A stretch of 64,000 nucleotides of DNA from Nicotiana tabacum (GCF_000715075.1 NC_134085.1:156640178-156704177), one strand, 5' to 3'; counted from the stretch's first letter, positions 11,749 through 24,867 are shown. The notes: a model not told the origin generated them from the letters alone. Translations and numbers: made by a program.

Positions 11749-11932
11749 TTTTTGTTTCACACCCGATGTTCGGTATCTGTAATGGAGCCCAACTATATTC
11801 TGATTCGCGCCGTGTAGGACCCCATTCGGGGAAGCGCTCTCTATCAAGGATTTTTTCATACTCAGGACACGAACTCGAGACCTTTGGGTAAGGGAGAATA
11901 GTCACATCCACTGCATCACATTCTTTGGTGGT
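11749..11932 (-). mobile_element. tRNA-derived SINE (SolS-like)
   Basis: The element is 184 bp and ends in a short A-run on the minus strand. A tRNA-type B box (GGTCTCGAGTTC) lies at 11871-11882. The body has the GAGCGCTTCCCC and GGCGCGAATC words of Solanaceae SINEs as I know them. It is flanked by a perfect 16-bp target duplication GAAGAACACTTTACTT at 11733-11748 and 11933-11948. The long duplication identifies LINE-driven insertion, and its perfection suggests a fairly recent event. A spurious 84-codon minus-strand frame across it is not a gene. Confidence 0.85.
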
Positions 11933-12330
11933 GAAGAACACTTTACTTAGCTTGTTGACTTTATGTATAAATGTTTGATTTTACTATAAAGGCTGCTAGC
12001 ACTTCTAACGTTCTAGATTTAATCTTATTTGTATAATAGCACCATATGTACCCATCGCTCGCCGGACTTTTAAATCATGCAAAATTTAGAAGTTAAAGAA
12101 AAATGCATGCAAAAGTTGAGAGACATTATTATGACTGAAAAACGTTTCAGCAATTATAAAGTAACATTAAAATATTGAGAGATTGAGACCTAAGGATGCA
12201 TTCTCAAAAAACTTCCAGCTTGCGTGGAGAACTAAAACTTCAGACTTTATGTTATGAATTAATGGTCCTCCCGCGCCTCTCATTCCAGCGCATACACGGA
12301 AAGGATGTATCCTTTTCTCTTTTATATATA

Positions 12331-13029
12331 GGGTATGTTTGGTACGACGGAAAATATTTTCCTATTTTTCACTATTTGATTTCACAAAATAGTTTGGAAA
12401 ATATTTTTCTAGATTTTACATTTTTTGGAAATTGAAGGAAAATTACTTCCCTAGAAACTCTACCTATCCTCACATCTAACCTCAACCCCCTCGAACTTTA
12501 ATTTTTTAATTTTTTTATTTTTCTCCCCCCACCCGCAAAACCCCCCTCCCCTCAAAAAAAGTTTTTTACTTTTTTTTTTGTATTTTCAATTTTCTATTTT
12601 TTCGTTTTTCTGAACCACCCACCCCCTCAACCCCCCCACCCCCCGGCAAAAAAATTTAATATATTTTCAGTTCTCGTTTTTTTATTTTTAGTTTACAGGT
12701 TCGAAATTTAATGAGTTCCAAAGTTATGAGTTCGGAGGTTTATGTGTTTGGAAGTTTATGGGTTCAGAAATTATAGAGTTTACGAGTTCGAAAGTTTAAC
12801 TGTTTAGACATTTATGAAATTTGTGGGTTCGGAAGGTTGTTGGTTCGAAAGTTTATGGCTTCATGTTTATTGTATCTATATTATTTATGAATACTCTTGA
12901 GAAGTTATTTTCCTTAATTTGTGTACTAAACAACAAAAAATGAGTAAGATTACTACTTGTTTTCCAAGAAAATATTTTCTTGAAAAATATTTTCCACGGA
13001 AAATATTTTCCGTTATACCAAACACACCC
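12331..13029. mobile_element. Non-autonomous TIR DNA transposon (~700 bp)
   Basis: The left end GGGTATGTTTGGTACGACGG and right end (reverse complement) GGGTGTGTTTGGTATAACGG form inverted repeats, extended by GGAAAATATTTTCC for about 34 bp with few mismatches. The flanks suggest only a 3-bp duplication (ATA), so the superfamily is unresolved (PIF/Harbinger-like or hAT-like). The interior has C-rich and T-rich tracts (12480-12650) and a degenerate ~20-bp minisatellite of GTTCGAAAGTTTATG-like words at 12700-12870. There is no coding sequence. Confidence 0.7.
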
Positions 13030-14213
13030 ATAGTCTAGAGAAATTTTAAATGTCTTTTAACGGGCCGGTCCACGAGAAGTACTTTTACATAACTGTGAGG
13101 CGAGACGTAAGCCTTGAAACATGAGATATAAGCTTTACGAATCTCTAAATGTAGCTAATACGTTAAAATAATAGAAAATTTAAAAAATAAATAAATTATT
13201 GAAAATCTTACCATAACCGTACATATTCTCATATAATTATGCAAAGTACAAAAGTATAGAAGATTTCATGATATACCAAACATCAAAAAGAAAAAAGATT
13301 ATCTTGCTAAGAAAATTTCCTCTAGAGAATTAATTGAATTATAAAACGTTCTTTTAATACAAAACATACAATTTTCACATCAAAGAACACCTCTTTTTTT
13401 GGGTTTTAAGTCTGAGCGAGAAAAGATGTGCGATGCATGAAATATAAATTAGAGAGGCATCGTAGATAATAATTCGCATACTATAGAGGGAAGGTCGGCC
13501 CCATATTAAATAAATGAAAGGAAGGATGTGTAAACATTAAAATTTGCCCGTTTTAGACATCGGGCGAGGTTTAAGAAACTCTAAAATGCATAGCACCATA
13601 TACTAGCTATAGGATTCCTAAGCCTAGGACTTGAATATTGAATTGATGAAACAAACTTACGTATGGTGGCAATTCAGCCACTTTTCCCACCTCCATGTTT
13701 TAATAACACATTTTTAGGTTACTGCTTTACGACCAGAGGACCTAGCCAAAGCTCCACCAGTAAATTACTGATATTCAATAAAGATTCACGTTTTGATAAT
13801 AAATATCTTTACTTTAAACAGCTCAAATTGTTCAGTCCTCCAAAAGTTGCAAATTCGGTGTAGTATTATACTACTATCAGCAAAGCCTTTAGAGGTTTTA
13901 GGCCTTCATGGCTTTTTACAACGTTAAATTTAAGAAAATATCTTCTTTAAATCTGTTACTTGTAAAAGATAAATCTCTCATGTGTAAAAGCAAATCTCTC
14001 ATGTATAAAAAAAATAAATGGGGTCATAAAATTAAATAAAATTCTGTAATGGACCACAAAACCAATTGACCCAAAGCTTAAGGTCTCCTCTTGGCGTTTT
14101 AGGCTTTTAGTCAAATCGAACCATTGCTTCAACTGGACGGTTTTATTGAATTCGACCAGGTCAATATATCTTAAATCATTAGCGACACACTCATATGTTT
14201 CTTATGCTGAAAT
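13030..14213. other. Intergenic sequence, nothing recognised
   Basis: AT-rich sequence without a supportable gene. The longest open frames are short and show no family features. Confidence 0.5.
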
Positions 14214-14218
14214 GGCTT

Positions 14219-17014
14219 TGTCACGATCCTAAACCTAAGACCTCGTCGTGATGGCGCCTCTCGTGAAGACAAGGCCAGCCGACACACTCCCAATTCATTT
14301 TAAGCAATTAAAATAATACTAATTAAGTCTTTAACATAATAATAATCCCAAAGTAAAGGTGAATAATACAATTCGTAGAATAGACATAGCCCGACATCAG
14401 GGTGTCACCAGTCATGAGCATCTATCGTAAACCACAAGTCTGAAAGAGTCTACTCAAATTATTACAGAACTAAAACAAGAGAAAATAAGATAGAGGGAGA
14501 AGCACTGGGATGCAAATGCCGAGCAACTACCTAGTGAATCTCCGAATCTGCTGGAAGCTCTCAACCATCGCAAGCAGGACCTGAAGCGCCTGAATCTGCA
14601 CACGGAGTGCAGGGAGTAAAGTGAGTACTCCAACTCAGTGAGTAATAATAATAACTGGAGACTGAGCAATAAGAAATCACGTAAAAGTACATCAACATGC
14701 TATAAAGAAGCAGTATAAATCCAGTAAAAGCAATGAAACAGTGAAAATGTATAAAGACACCTTGGTTCAGAAGAAGCTTCTTTAAAATACCTTTTCAACA
14801 GTTAAACAATTAAGTGAAAAGCAGCTAGAACAGATAAACAAATAAAATCCGCCCCTCGGGCAATATCATGGAACAACACCAGCCCATCGAACTATATCTC
14901 ATATCACAATGGGTACTCGCGCTCACTGGGGTGTACAGACTCTGGGAGGGGCCCCTTACGGCCCAAGTGCAATATGAAGCGATCTCGTGGCATAATCAGT
15001 AGGCTCTCAGCCTCATATCAATAAGCCACCTCGTGGCGTACAATCTCAGACCCTTGACCTCATAATCATGAATCAGTTCAATAACCTCACCACACAAGCC
15101 CTCGGCCTTACTCAGTCTGAATCTCATAAGCCACTCGGGCAAAAGTAAAACATGATACTCATCCCAAAATATCATTTAAAGTATTATTTTAAGTGTTAAA
15201 GCAGAGTAAACATGGTTGAGTTATGAAAACAGTAGAATATAGCATGACTTAGTACAAGTATAAAGTCAAAACAGTGAGGTAATATCAGTAAAGATTCCCT
15301 AAGGGTCCAAATAGTTGGCATGAGGCCCAAATATGGCATTCAGCCAAAAACATGATGATACCAAATAATTTTCAATCAAATATGTGGTAAACAGTCATTC
15401 GGGATGGACTAAGTCACAATCCTCAATGGTGCACGACCCTACGCTCGTCATCTAGCGTGTGCGTCAACTTAATATAGCACAACGATGTGTAATTCAGGGT
15501 TTCATACCCTCAGGACAACATTTAAAATTATTACTCACCTCAATCTGGTCCAAACTCTAGCCCGCGACGCCTTTGCCCCTCGAATCAGCCTCAACTAACG
15601 TCGAATCTATCCAAAATTAAAATCACGACCTCAAAATATGTTAAGGGAACGAAGCCCATAGGAAAATAATCAATTTACAACATAAAACCCGAAATTTGCC
15701 AAACCCCGAACCCCCGGGCCCACGTCTTGGATTTTGATAAAATTTACATCAATAAATTCATTATCTCCCCACGAGTTCATACATTTCAAAAGTCCCAAAA
15801 TCCAATCACAAATGGCCCCTCAAATCCTCAAGTCTAGGTCTCCAATACCAAGCCCTAGTTTTCCCAATTTTAACCCTTAAATTTCCACAATTACAGCTCT
15901 AATCCGTGAAATAATACCATAGAAAAGAATTTTAGGTTCAACAATCTTACCTCAACGAAGCTCCCTTGAATTCCCTCTTCAAAACCTCTCAAAAAGCTCC
16001 AAAACTGACTTAGAAATGGTGGAATAATCCAAAATTTCGCTAAGGAAATAACTTATACCTTCTGGCCCAGGCACTTCGCACCTACGGTCCAGATACCGCT
16101 TCTGCGGCCCACTTATGCGGTCCAAGACGTCGCTTCTACGGTCCTCACTTAATCCTCAGCTTCTGCATCTGCGATGCACAATCCGCACATGCGCCATCGC
16201 AGGTGCGGTTCCTTAACCGCTTCTGCGGTTCCTGCTTTTCTAGCCTCTTTCTGCTTTTGCGACTCCTTTCCGCATCTGTGGGGGTCGCACCTGCAGCCTC
16301 CCAACCACAGATGCAGTTATGACAGCAGCCTGAACACTTCAGCTGCCATTTCCAAATTTCCATTCTCTCTGAAAACCACCCGAAATCACCTCGAGGCCCC
16401 CGGAACCTCAACTAAAGGCACAAACACATCATATACCACTACCCAAACTAGTACAAATCCTTAAAACACCTCGAACAACATCAAATCAACCCAAAACGCA
16501 TCGCATTCAAGCCTAAGGTTCCAAAATCTTCCGAATTACACTTTTGATCAAAAAGTCTACCAAACCACGTCCGAATGATCTGAAATTTTGCGCGCACACC
16601 CCAAATGACACAACAGAACACTGCAACTTCCAGAATTCCATTTCAACCCCTATATCAAAATCGCACCTATCAACCGGGAAACGCCAAAATTCTAATTTCG
16701 TCAATTCAAGCCTAAATCTACTTCGGAGCTCCAAAACACATTCCGATCACGCTCCTAAGTTCCAAATCACCTCCCGAAGCTATACGAAACATCGGAACTC
16801 ACATCAGAGCCCTTTAATACATAAGTCGGCATCCAGTTGACTTTTCCAACTTAAGCTTCCTCAAAAGAGATTAAGTGTCTCAAGCCTTACCAATACCTCT
16901 CCGAACCCGAACCAACCAACCCGATCACATATAGAACCGATAAACAAAGCAATAAGAAGTAGAAATGGGGAAAACAGAGCGGTAACTCATGAGATGACTG
17001 GCCGGGTCGCCACA
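14219..17014 (-). repeat. 3' LTR of the Tekay-type element (2796 bp)
   Basis: On the minus strand it begins TGTGGCGACCCGG next to the PPT and ends with ...CGTGACA at 14219. A CpG-rich cluster with CTTCTGCGGTCC-like words lies at about 16065-16320, and a TATA-like TATAAGT follows at 16051-16057. It keeps a ~60-bp segment near 15660-15740 that the other LTR lacks. Confidence 0.85.
16051..16320 (-). promoter_or_regulatory. CpG-rich repeat cluster plus TATA-like box in Tekay LTR
   Basis: Words such as CTTCTGCGGTCC, GCTTCTGCGGTTCC and GCAGGTGCGG-like relatives recur through about 250 bp. They end at the minus-strand TATA-like box TATAAGT (16051-16057). The promoter role is inferred from the arrangement. 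Confidence 0.45.
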
Positions 17015-20000
17015 TCCTTCCCCTCTTAAACAAACGTTCTTCCTCGAACGAGTCAAGAAACATACCTGAAGCCTCAAACAGGTGAGGATATCTGCTTCGC
17101 ATCTCTCGCTCGGTCTCCCAGCTAGCCTCCTCCATGGGCCGACCTCTACACTGCACTTTCACTGAAGCTATATCCTTTGACCTCAACTTCCGAACCTTAC
17201 ACCCCAAAATAGCTACTGACTCCACATTATAAGTCAAATCATCATTTAACTGAACCGTGCGGAAATCCAGAACATGAGACGGATCCCCAATATACTTCTG
17301 GAGCATAGAAACATGAAATACCAGATGCACACTCGACAAGCTAGGTGGCAAGGCAAGCTCATAATCCACCTCCCCAATCCTCCGAAGCACCTTAAAAGGC
17401 CCAATGAACCGAGGACTCAATTTACCCTTCTTCCCAAACCTCATAACACCCTTCATGGGTGAAACCTTCAACATAACCTTCTCACCAACCATGTAGGACA
17501 CATCTCGAACCTTCCTGTTAGCATAACTCTTTTGTCTCGACTGCGCTGTACGAAGCCTCTCCTGAATTACCTTCACCTTTTCTAAAGCATCCTGCACCAA
17601 GTCATGCCCCAATAGTCTAGCCTCACTAAGCTCAAACCAACCAACTAAAGATCTACACCGCCTTTCATACAAAGCCTCATATGAAGCCATCTGAATACTC
17701 GACTGGTAGCTATTGTTATAAGCAAACTCTGCAAGCAGTAGAAACTGATCCCATGACCCTCCGAAATTAATGACACAAGCACGCAACATGTCCTCCAATA
17801 TCTAAATAGTACGCTCGGACTGATTGTCCGTCTGAGGGTGAAAAGTTGTGCTCAATTCAACCTGAGTACCCAACTCTCGCTGCATAGATCTCCAAAACTA
17901 CGAAGTAAACTGAGTGCCCCTATCTGAAATGATGGAAGCTGAGACACCATGCAAGCAAACAATCTCCCCGATATAGATCTCTGTTAACCGCTCTGAAGAA
18001 TAGGTAGGAACTTCTTAAAAGTCCATGGAAGTACATATACAAAGTCCATAATGATCTTCTCCCACTTCCACTCTGGAATATCCATCTGCTGAAGCAAGAC
18101 ACCCGGTCTCTGATGCTCATATTTCACCTGCTGACAATTGAGACACCGAACTACAAATCCTACAATGTCCTTCTTTATTCTCCTCCATCAATAATGTTGT
18201 CTCAGATCCTGATACATATTTGCGGCACCCGGATGAATGGAATACCACGAGCTATTGGCCTCCTCTAGAATCAACTCCCGAAGCCCATCTACATTGGGCA
18301 CACATATCTGACCCTGCATCCTCAACACCCCATCATCACCAATAGTCACATCTCTGGCATTATCATGCTGAACTCTGGCCCTAAGGACAAGCAAATGCGG
18401 ATCATCATACTGGTGCTCTCTAATGCGATCATATAAGGAAGACCGAGAAATCACACAAGTCAATACCCGACTAGGCTTTGAAATATCCAACCTCCCGAAC
18501 TGATTGGCCAAGGCCTGAACAACAAATACAAGAGGTCTCTCCCCAGCTGGAATATAGGCCAAACTCTCCATACTCACTGCCTTCTGGCTCAAAGCATCGG
18601 CCACCACATTGGCCTTCCCCAGATGGTACAATATAGTGTTATCATAATTCTTTAGCCACTCCAACCATCTCCGCTACCTCAAATTGAGATCCTTCTCTTT
18701 GAACAAGTGCTGGAGGATATGATGATCAGTAAATACCTCACAAGACACACCATACAAATAATGCCTCCAAATCTTCAATGCATGAACAATGACAGCAAAC
18801 TCCAAATCATGAACGGGGTAGTTCTTCTCATGGGGCTTCAACTAACAAGAAGCATAAGCAATAACTCTACCCTCATGCATCAATACACAACCAATACCAA
18901 CTCTCAAAGCATCACAATACACGGTGTATGAACCTGAAGTTGATGGCAAAACTAACACCGGAGCTATGGTCAAGGCAATTTTGAGCTTCTGAAAACTCTC
19001 CTCACACTCATCCGACCATACAAATGAAGCACCCTTCTGAGTCAACTTGGTCAAGGGCTATGCGGCAGATGAAAATCCCTATACAAACCGGTGATAATAG
19101 CCTGCCAAACCAAGAAAGCTGCGAATCTCTATGGCTTAGGATAGTCTGGGCCAACTCTGAACCGCCTCTATCTTCTTTGGATCAACCTGAATACCCTTGC
19201 TGGACATCATGTGCCCTAAGAAAGCCACTGAACTGAGCCAAAACTCACACTTGGAGAACTTTGCATAAAGCTTTTCCTCCCTCAATCTCTGCAACACAAC
19301 TCTCAAATGCTCCGCATGCTCCTCTTGGCTATGCGAGTATACTAGAATATCATCAATGAAAACTATGACAAACGAGTCGAGATAAGGTTGAAACACGTTG
19401 TTCATCAAATGCATGAACGTTGCTGGGGCATTGGTCAGCCCAAAAAACATCACCAACAACTCATAATGACCATATCGGGTCCTGAAAACTGTCTTAAGAA
19501 TATCCGAGTCCCTAATCTTCAACTGGTGATAACCTGAACAGAGATCAATTTTGGAGCACACCATCGCTCTCTAAAGCTGGTCGAACAAATCATCAGTACG
19601 AGGCAGAGGATACTTGTTCCTAACTGTTACTTTGTTCAACTGCCTATAATCAATGCACATCCTCATAGTGCCATCCTTCTTCTTCACAAATAGAACCGGC
19701 GCACCCCAAGGCGACACACTAGGCCGAATGAACCCCTTATCAAGATGTTCCTAAAGCTGCTCCTTCAACTTCGCCGGTGCCATACAATATGGTGGAATAG
19801 AAATGGGCTGAGTGCACGGCACTAGGTCAATACCAAAATTAATATTCCTGTTTGGTGGCATGCCCGACAAGTCTGCAGGAAACACATCAGGAAACTCTCT
19901 CACAACTGGAACAGAATCAATACTGGGAGTCTCTGCACCGACATCCCTCACAAAGGCTAGATACGAAAGACAACCCCTCCCAACCATACGTTAGGCCTTC

Positions 20001-20389
20001 AAGAACGAGATTACCCTACTGGGAACATAATCAGTCAAACCTCGCCACTCAATTCGTGGCACACCCGGTATAGCTAATGTCACTATCTTAGCATGACAGT
20101 CCAGAATAGCACGACACAGAGATAGTCAATACATGCCCAAAATAACATCGAAGTCTACTATACACAATAACAACAGATCCACTTGGGTCTCCAGACCCCC
20201 AATAGTCACAATACACGACCAGTACACATGGTCTACAATAACAGTATCGCCCACCGGAGTAGATACATAAACAGGTGAAACAAGGGACTCACGGGCATAT
20301 CCAAATAACGAGCAAAATATGATGACACATAAGAAAAGTGGAACCGGGATCAAATAATACAGAGGCATCTCTGTGGCAGACTGAGACAA
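16887..20389 (-). pseudogene. pol: Tekay-type pol (protease C-part, RT, RNase H, integrase, chromodomain), broken
   Basis: Blocks in coding order are: retropepsin 20389-20126 (DFDVILGMY; the DPGST active site reads in another frame); the pre-RT linker 19987-19751; reverse transcriptase 19564-19136 with [14 protein letters not shown] and catalytic FIDDILVYS; RNase H 19054-18842; RNase H end and integrase zinc finger 18664-18188 (GKANVVADALSQK); and integrase C-terminus with chromodomain 17798-16887 (CKVRKLRSKDIASVKVQ, then EEASWETE). Stops interrupt the frame at several points, for example at the TAG just upstream of 17798 and a TGA at about 18189. The last block reads through the PPT into the LTR, so its final ~40 residues are LTR-encoded. 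It is non-functional. Confidence 0.85.
17015..17027 (-). promoter_or_regulatory. Polypurine tract of the Tekay-type element
   Basis: The minus strand reads AAGAGGGGAAGGA directly before the 3' LTR start TGTGGCGACC. Its position and composition fit the plus-strand primer. Confidence 0.85.
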
Positions 20390-20392
20390 TAC

Positions 20393-21929
20393 CTATGATA
20401 ACAGCATTGGAAGCAACAACATTGGGTCTAGCTGGAAGTGCATAGAAACGGGCCTAACCGCCACCTGATCAACCTCCCCCTCTAGGGCGACCCCTAACTG
20501 ACTAACCTCCACCCCTAGCTGGCTGGGAGGGTGGTGGTGAAGTAACTGGTGCTGAAGCCGATGGTTGACTCCTCTACTAAGATGAACCCGCAAGACGACG
20601 AGGACATTGCCTCCACATATGACCCATCTCTCTACACTCATAGCAACTCCCAAGGACTGAAGTGAACCCCTAGAACCGGAATGACTAACAGATGCATCTG
20701 GCATAGAAGCGCCTTGAACTGATGGAGCACGGGATGAACTCTGAGCTAAAAGGGCACTAAGTGATGACTGGACCTGATGAGAACCGTGAGAACCATGACC
20801 CGATGACGCCCCACGATAACCTGGGCGAGCTGGCTAAGCAAGCCTGAATAGGTGGCCTCTGCCGTGCTGAAGCTGACCTCTCGAAGGAGCACCACCATAG
20901 CTACCAGATCCTCGAGGCCTCTTGGCCTCCCTCTCATCTTGCTCCTGGCGACGAACTGACTCAATCTCACGAGCAATGTCCACAACCTCCTCAAAAGTAT
21001 CACCAGACACCCTCTCCCTGGTCATGAGAATACGAAGCTGATAAGCGAGGCCATCCACAAACCTCCTAATCCTTTCTCTATCTGTCGAAACCAACAAAAT
21101 AGAATGACGAGCTAACTCGGAGAATCTCATCTCATACTGCGTCACAATCATCTCTCCCTGACGCAACCACTCAAACTGCCTATGCAGCTCCTCTCTATGA
21201 GACTGCAGCACATACTTCTCCAGAAAGAGAACAGAGAACTGCTGCCAGGTAAGGGGTGTTGCACCAACAGGCCTACGTCTCTCATAAGCCTCCCACCAAG
21301 TGAAGGCAACTCCAGAAAACTGAAAAATAGTGAAAGCGACCCCACTGGTCTCCAGAATACCCGCTGTGTGAAGAATCCTCTAACACTTATCCAAGAAACC
21401 CTAGGCATCCTTGCCCTCTGCACCACTGGAAGTCGGATGATGAAGTCTACCAAACATCTCCAACCTACGATGCTCGTCCTCTAGCATGACAGGAGATACA
21501 TAGTCCTGAGCAGCTGCAACCAGCTGGCTAGATGTGCCCTCGGTGTCTGAAGTCCCTGCACGACCTGCTCATGTGTGCGAGCGGCGGGAGTCTGAGTGCC
21601 TCCCCTAGCCTGAGAACTAGCTGAGGCTGTAGTATCTGAGACCACCTGAGCTAGGCCAATGCATACTGATAGAATCTAAGTCAAGGCCTCTTGCAGACCC
21701 GAAATCACAATGGGCACAGCTGGTGCCTGAGCTGGTACTGCTGAGCATCCATAACTGGGACCTGATCCTAAACCGGGGCGGCTGGTGGATCTGTAGGTGC
21801 TGCCCTAGCTATTGTGCGGGCCACACCCCTGCCCCTACTACGACCACGACCGCGTCCTCAGCCTCTAGTGACCACAGCTGGTTGTAATGGTGGTCGTCCA
21901 TCCTGATCGGTAGCACGCGTCCTCACCAT
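20393..21929 (-). pseudogene. gag: Tekay-type gag, broken
   Basis: The start is the ATG at 21929 (MVRTRATDQDGRPP), about 190 nt downstream of the PBS. An early stop follows in the Arg/Gly-rich stretch. The capsid-type block lies at 21211-20834 with LHRQFEWLRQGEMIVTQYE and RFVDGLAYQLRILMT. An Arg/Gly/Ser-rich linker follows, then a CCHC zinc-knuckle region at about 20640-20590 that is only readable in a shifted frame. Several stops and frameshifts are present. It would have formed the nucleocapsid shell of the element. Confidence 0.75.
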
Positions 21930-22115
21930 CTGTGAGAGAATAGAATAACAGAAGTTTAGTACTCGGATCAACAGATTCTCACGACAAGAATTTTAAGAAT
22001 ATGAAGTTTTTAGTAAAGGTTCTACAACCTCTCGAGGATAAATACAGATGTCTCTGTACCGATCCGCGAGACTCTACTAAACCTGCTCATGACTCATAAG
22101 ACCTATGTAACCTAG

Positions 22116-22127
22116 GCTCTGATACCA
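22116..22127 (-). promoter_or_regulatory. iMet primer-binding site of the Tekay-type element
   Basis: The minus strand reads TGGTATCAGAGC, the standard initiator-Met tRNA complement of plant Ty3/gypsy elements, three nucleotides from the 5' LTR end. Confidence 0.9.
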
Positions 22128-22130
22128 ACT

Positions 22131-24862
22131 TGTCACGACCCTAAACCCAGACCCGGTCGTGATGACGCCTTTCGTGAAGACAAGGCTAGCTAACACACTC
22201 CCAATTCATTTTACGCAATTAAAATAATACAAATTAAGTTTTTAACATAATAATAATCCTAAAGTAAAGGTGAATAATACAATTCGCGGAATAGACATAG
22301 CCCGACATCGGGGTGTTACCAGTCATGAGCATCTATCGTAAACTACAGGTCTGAAAGAGTCTACTCAAACTATTACAGAATTAAAACAGGAGAAAATAAG
22401 ATAGAGGGAGAAGCACTGGGCTGCAAACACCGAGCAACTACCTAGTGAATCTTTGAATCTGCTGGAAGCTCTCAACCCTCGCAAGCAGGACCTGAAATGC
22501 CTGAATCTGCACATAGGGTACAGGGAGTAAGGTGAGTACTCCAACTCAGTGATTAATACTAATAAATGAAGACTGAGCAATAAGAAATCACGTAAAAGTA
22601 CATCAACATGCTATAAAGAAGCAGTATAAATCCAGTAAAAGCAATGAAATAGTGAAAACATATAGAGACGCATTGGTTAAGAAGAAGCTTCTTTAAAACA
22701 CCCTTTTCAACAATTAAACAATTAAGTGAAAAGCAGTTAGAATAGATAAACACATAAAATCCGCCCCTCGGGCACAACGTCAACAGAATCCGCCCCTTGG
22801 GAAATATCATGGAACAACACCAGCCCCTCGGGCTATATCTCATATCACAATGGGTACCCGCACTCACTAGGGGTGTACAGACTCCGGGAGGGGCCCCTTA
22901 CAGCCCAAGCGCAATATCAAGCCATCTCGTGGCATAATTAGAAGGCTCTCGACCTCATATCAACAAGCCACCTCGTGGCGTACAATCTCAGGCCCTCGAT
23001 CTCATAATCATAAATCAGTTCAATAACTCCACCACATAGGCCCTTGGCCTTACTCAGTTTGAATCTCATAAGCCACACGGGGCAACAGTAAAACATGATG
23101 CTCAACCCAAAATATCATTTTAAGTGTTAAAGTAGAGTAAACATGGCTGAGTTATGAAAACAGTAGAATATAGCATGACTGAGTACAAGTATAAAGTCAA
23201 AACAGTAAGGTAATATCAGTAAAGATCCCCTAAGGGTCCAAATAGTTGGCATGAGGCCCAAATATGACATTCAGCCCAAAACATGATGATAGCAAAATAG
23301 TTTTCAATCAAATACGGGGTAAAACAATCATTCGGGATGGACTAAGTCACAATCCCCAACGGTGCAAGACCCCACGCTCGTCATGTAGCGTGTGTGTCAC
23401 CTCAATATAGCACAACGATGTGTAATTTGGGGTTTCATACCCTCAGGACAACATTTAAAATCATTACTCTCCTCAATCCGGTCCAAACTCTAGCCCGCGA
23501 CGTTGCCCCTCGAATCGGCCTCAACTCACGTCGAATCTATCCAAAGTCAGAATCACGACGTCAAAATATGCTAAGGGAATGAAGCCCATGCAAAACCTGA
23601 CCCCCGGGCCCACGTTTCAGATTTTTTATCTCCCCATGAGTTCATACATATCAAAAGTCCCAAAATCTGACCACAAATGGCCCCTCAAATCCTCAAGTCT
23701 AGGTCTCACATACCAAGCCTTAGTTTCCCCAATTTTAACTCTTAAATTTCCATAATTACAGCTCTAGTCCATAAAATAATACCATAGAAACGAGTTTTAG
23801 GTTCAACAATCTTACCTCAATGAAGCTCCCTTGAATTCCCTCTTCAAAACCTCCTAAAAAGCTACAAAACCGACTTAGAAATGTTGGAATAACCCAAAAA
23901 TTCGCGAAGGAAATAATTTATACCTTCTAGCCCAGGAATTTCGCACCTGCGTTCCAGATACCGCTTCTGCGGTCCAAGACGCCACTTCTGCGGTCCTTAC
24001 TTAATCCTCAGCTTCAGCATCTGCGATGCATAATCTGCACATGCCCCATCGCAGGTGCGGTTCCTTAACCGCTTCTGCGATTCCTGCCTTCCTAGCCTCT
24101 TTTTGCTTCTACGACTCCATTATGCATCTGTAGGGGTCGCACCTGCGGCCTCCCAATCGCAGATGTGGTTATGACAGCAGCCTCAACACTTTAGCTATCA
24201 TTTCCAAATTTTCATTCTCTCCGCAACCACCCGAAATCACCCCGAGGCCCCCGGGACCTCAACCAAAGGTACAAACACATTATATACCACTACTCAAACT
24301 TGTACTAATCCTCAAAATACCTCGAATAACATCGAATCAACCCAAAACGCATCGAATTCAAGCCTGAGGTTCCAAAATCTTCCGAATTACGCTTTTGATC
24401 AAAAAGTCTACCAAACCACGTCTGAATGACCTGCAATTTTGCGGACACACCCCAAATGACACAAGAGAACTACTACAACTTTCGGAATTCCATTCCGACC
24501 CCCATATCAAAATCTCATCTATCAACCGGAAAATGCCAAAATTTCAATTTCGCCAATTCAAGCCTAAATCTACTCCGGACCTCCAAAACACATTCCGATC
24601 ATGCTCCTAAGTTCCAAATCACCTCCCGAAGTTATTTTAACCCTCGGAACTCACATCCGAGCCCTGTAACACATATGTCAACATCCAGTTGATTTTTCCA
24701 ACTTAAGCTTCCTCAAAAGAGACTAAGTGTCTCAAGCCTTACCAAAACCTCTCCGAACCCGAACCAACCCGATCAAACATAGGAGCGATAAACAAAGCAA
24801 TAAGAAGCAGAAATGGAGGAAACGGAACGATAACTTATGAGACGATTGGCCGGGTCGTCACA
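22131..24862 (-). repeat. 5' LTR of the Tekay-type element (2732 bp)
   Basis: It is homologous to 14219-17014 along its length. On the minus strand it starts TGTGACGACCCGG at 24862 and ends CGTGACA at 22131. It lacks a ~60-bp segment near 23600 present in the other LTR, and has a short internal duplication of CCGCCCCT(C/T)GGG near 22760-22800. The CpG-rich cluster is at about 23930-24180. Confidence 0.85.
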
Positions 24863-24867
24863 GGCTT

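Larger units (their letters stand above)
14219..24862 (-). mobile_element. Complete but decayed Tekay/Del-type chromovirus (Ty3/gypsy)
   Basis: This 10.6-kb element lies on the minus strand. It has LTRs at 22131-24862 (5') and 14219-17014 (3'), an iMet-type PBS at 22116-22127 and a PPT at 17015-17027. Gag, protease, reverse transcriptase, RNase H, integrase and a C-terminal chromodomain can be followed. The perfect target duplication GGCTT lies at 14214-14218 and 24863-24867. Gag and pol carry many stops and frameshifts. The two LTRs differ by many substitutions and several indels, so the insertion looks older than the Ogre-type element at 38583. The chromodomain places it in the Tekay/Del group. 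Confidence 0.9.

Noticed and set aside
12196..12435. 79-codon plus-strand frame before and into the TIR element
   Set aside because: It crosses the transposon boundary and lacks any recognisable feature.
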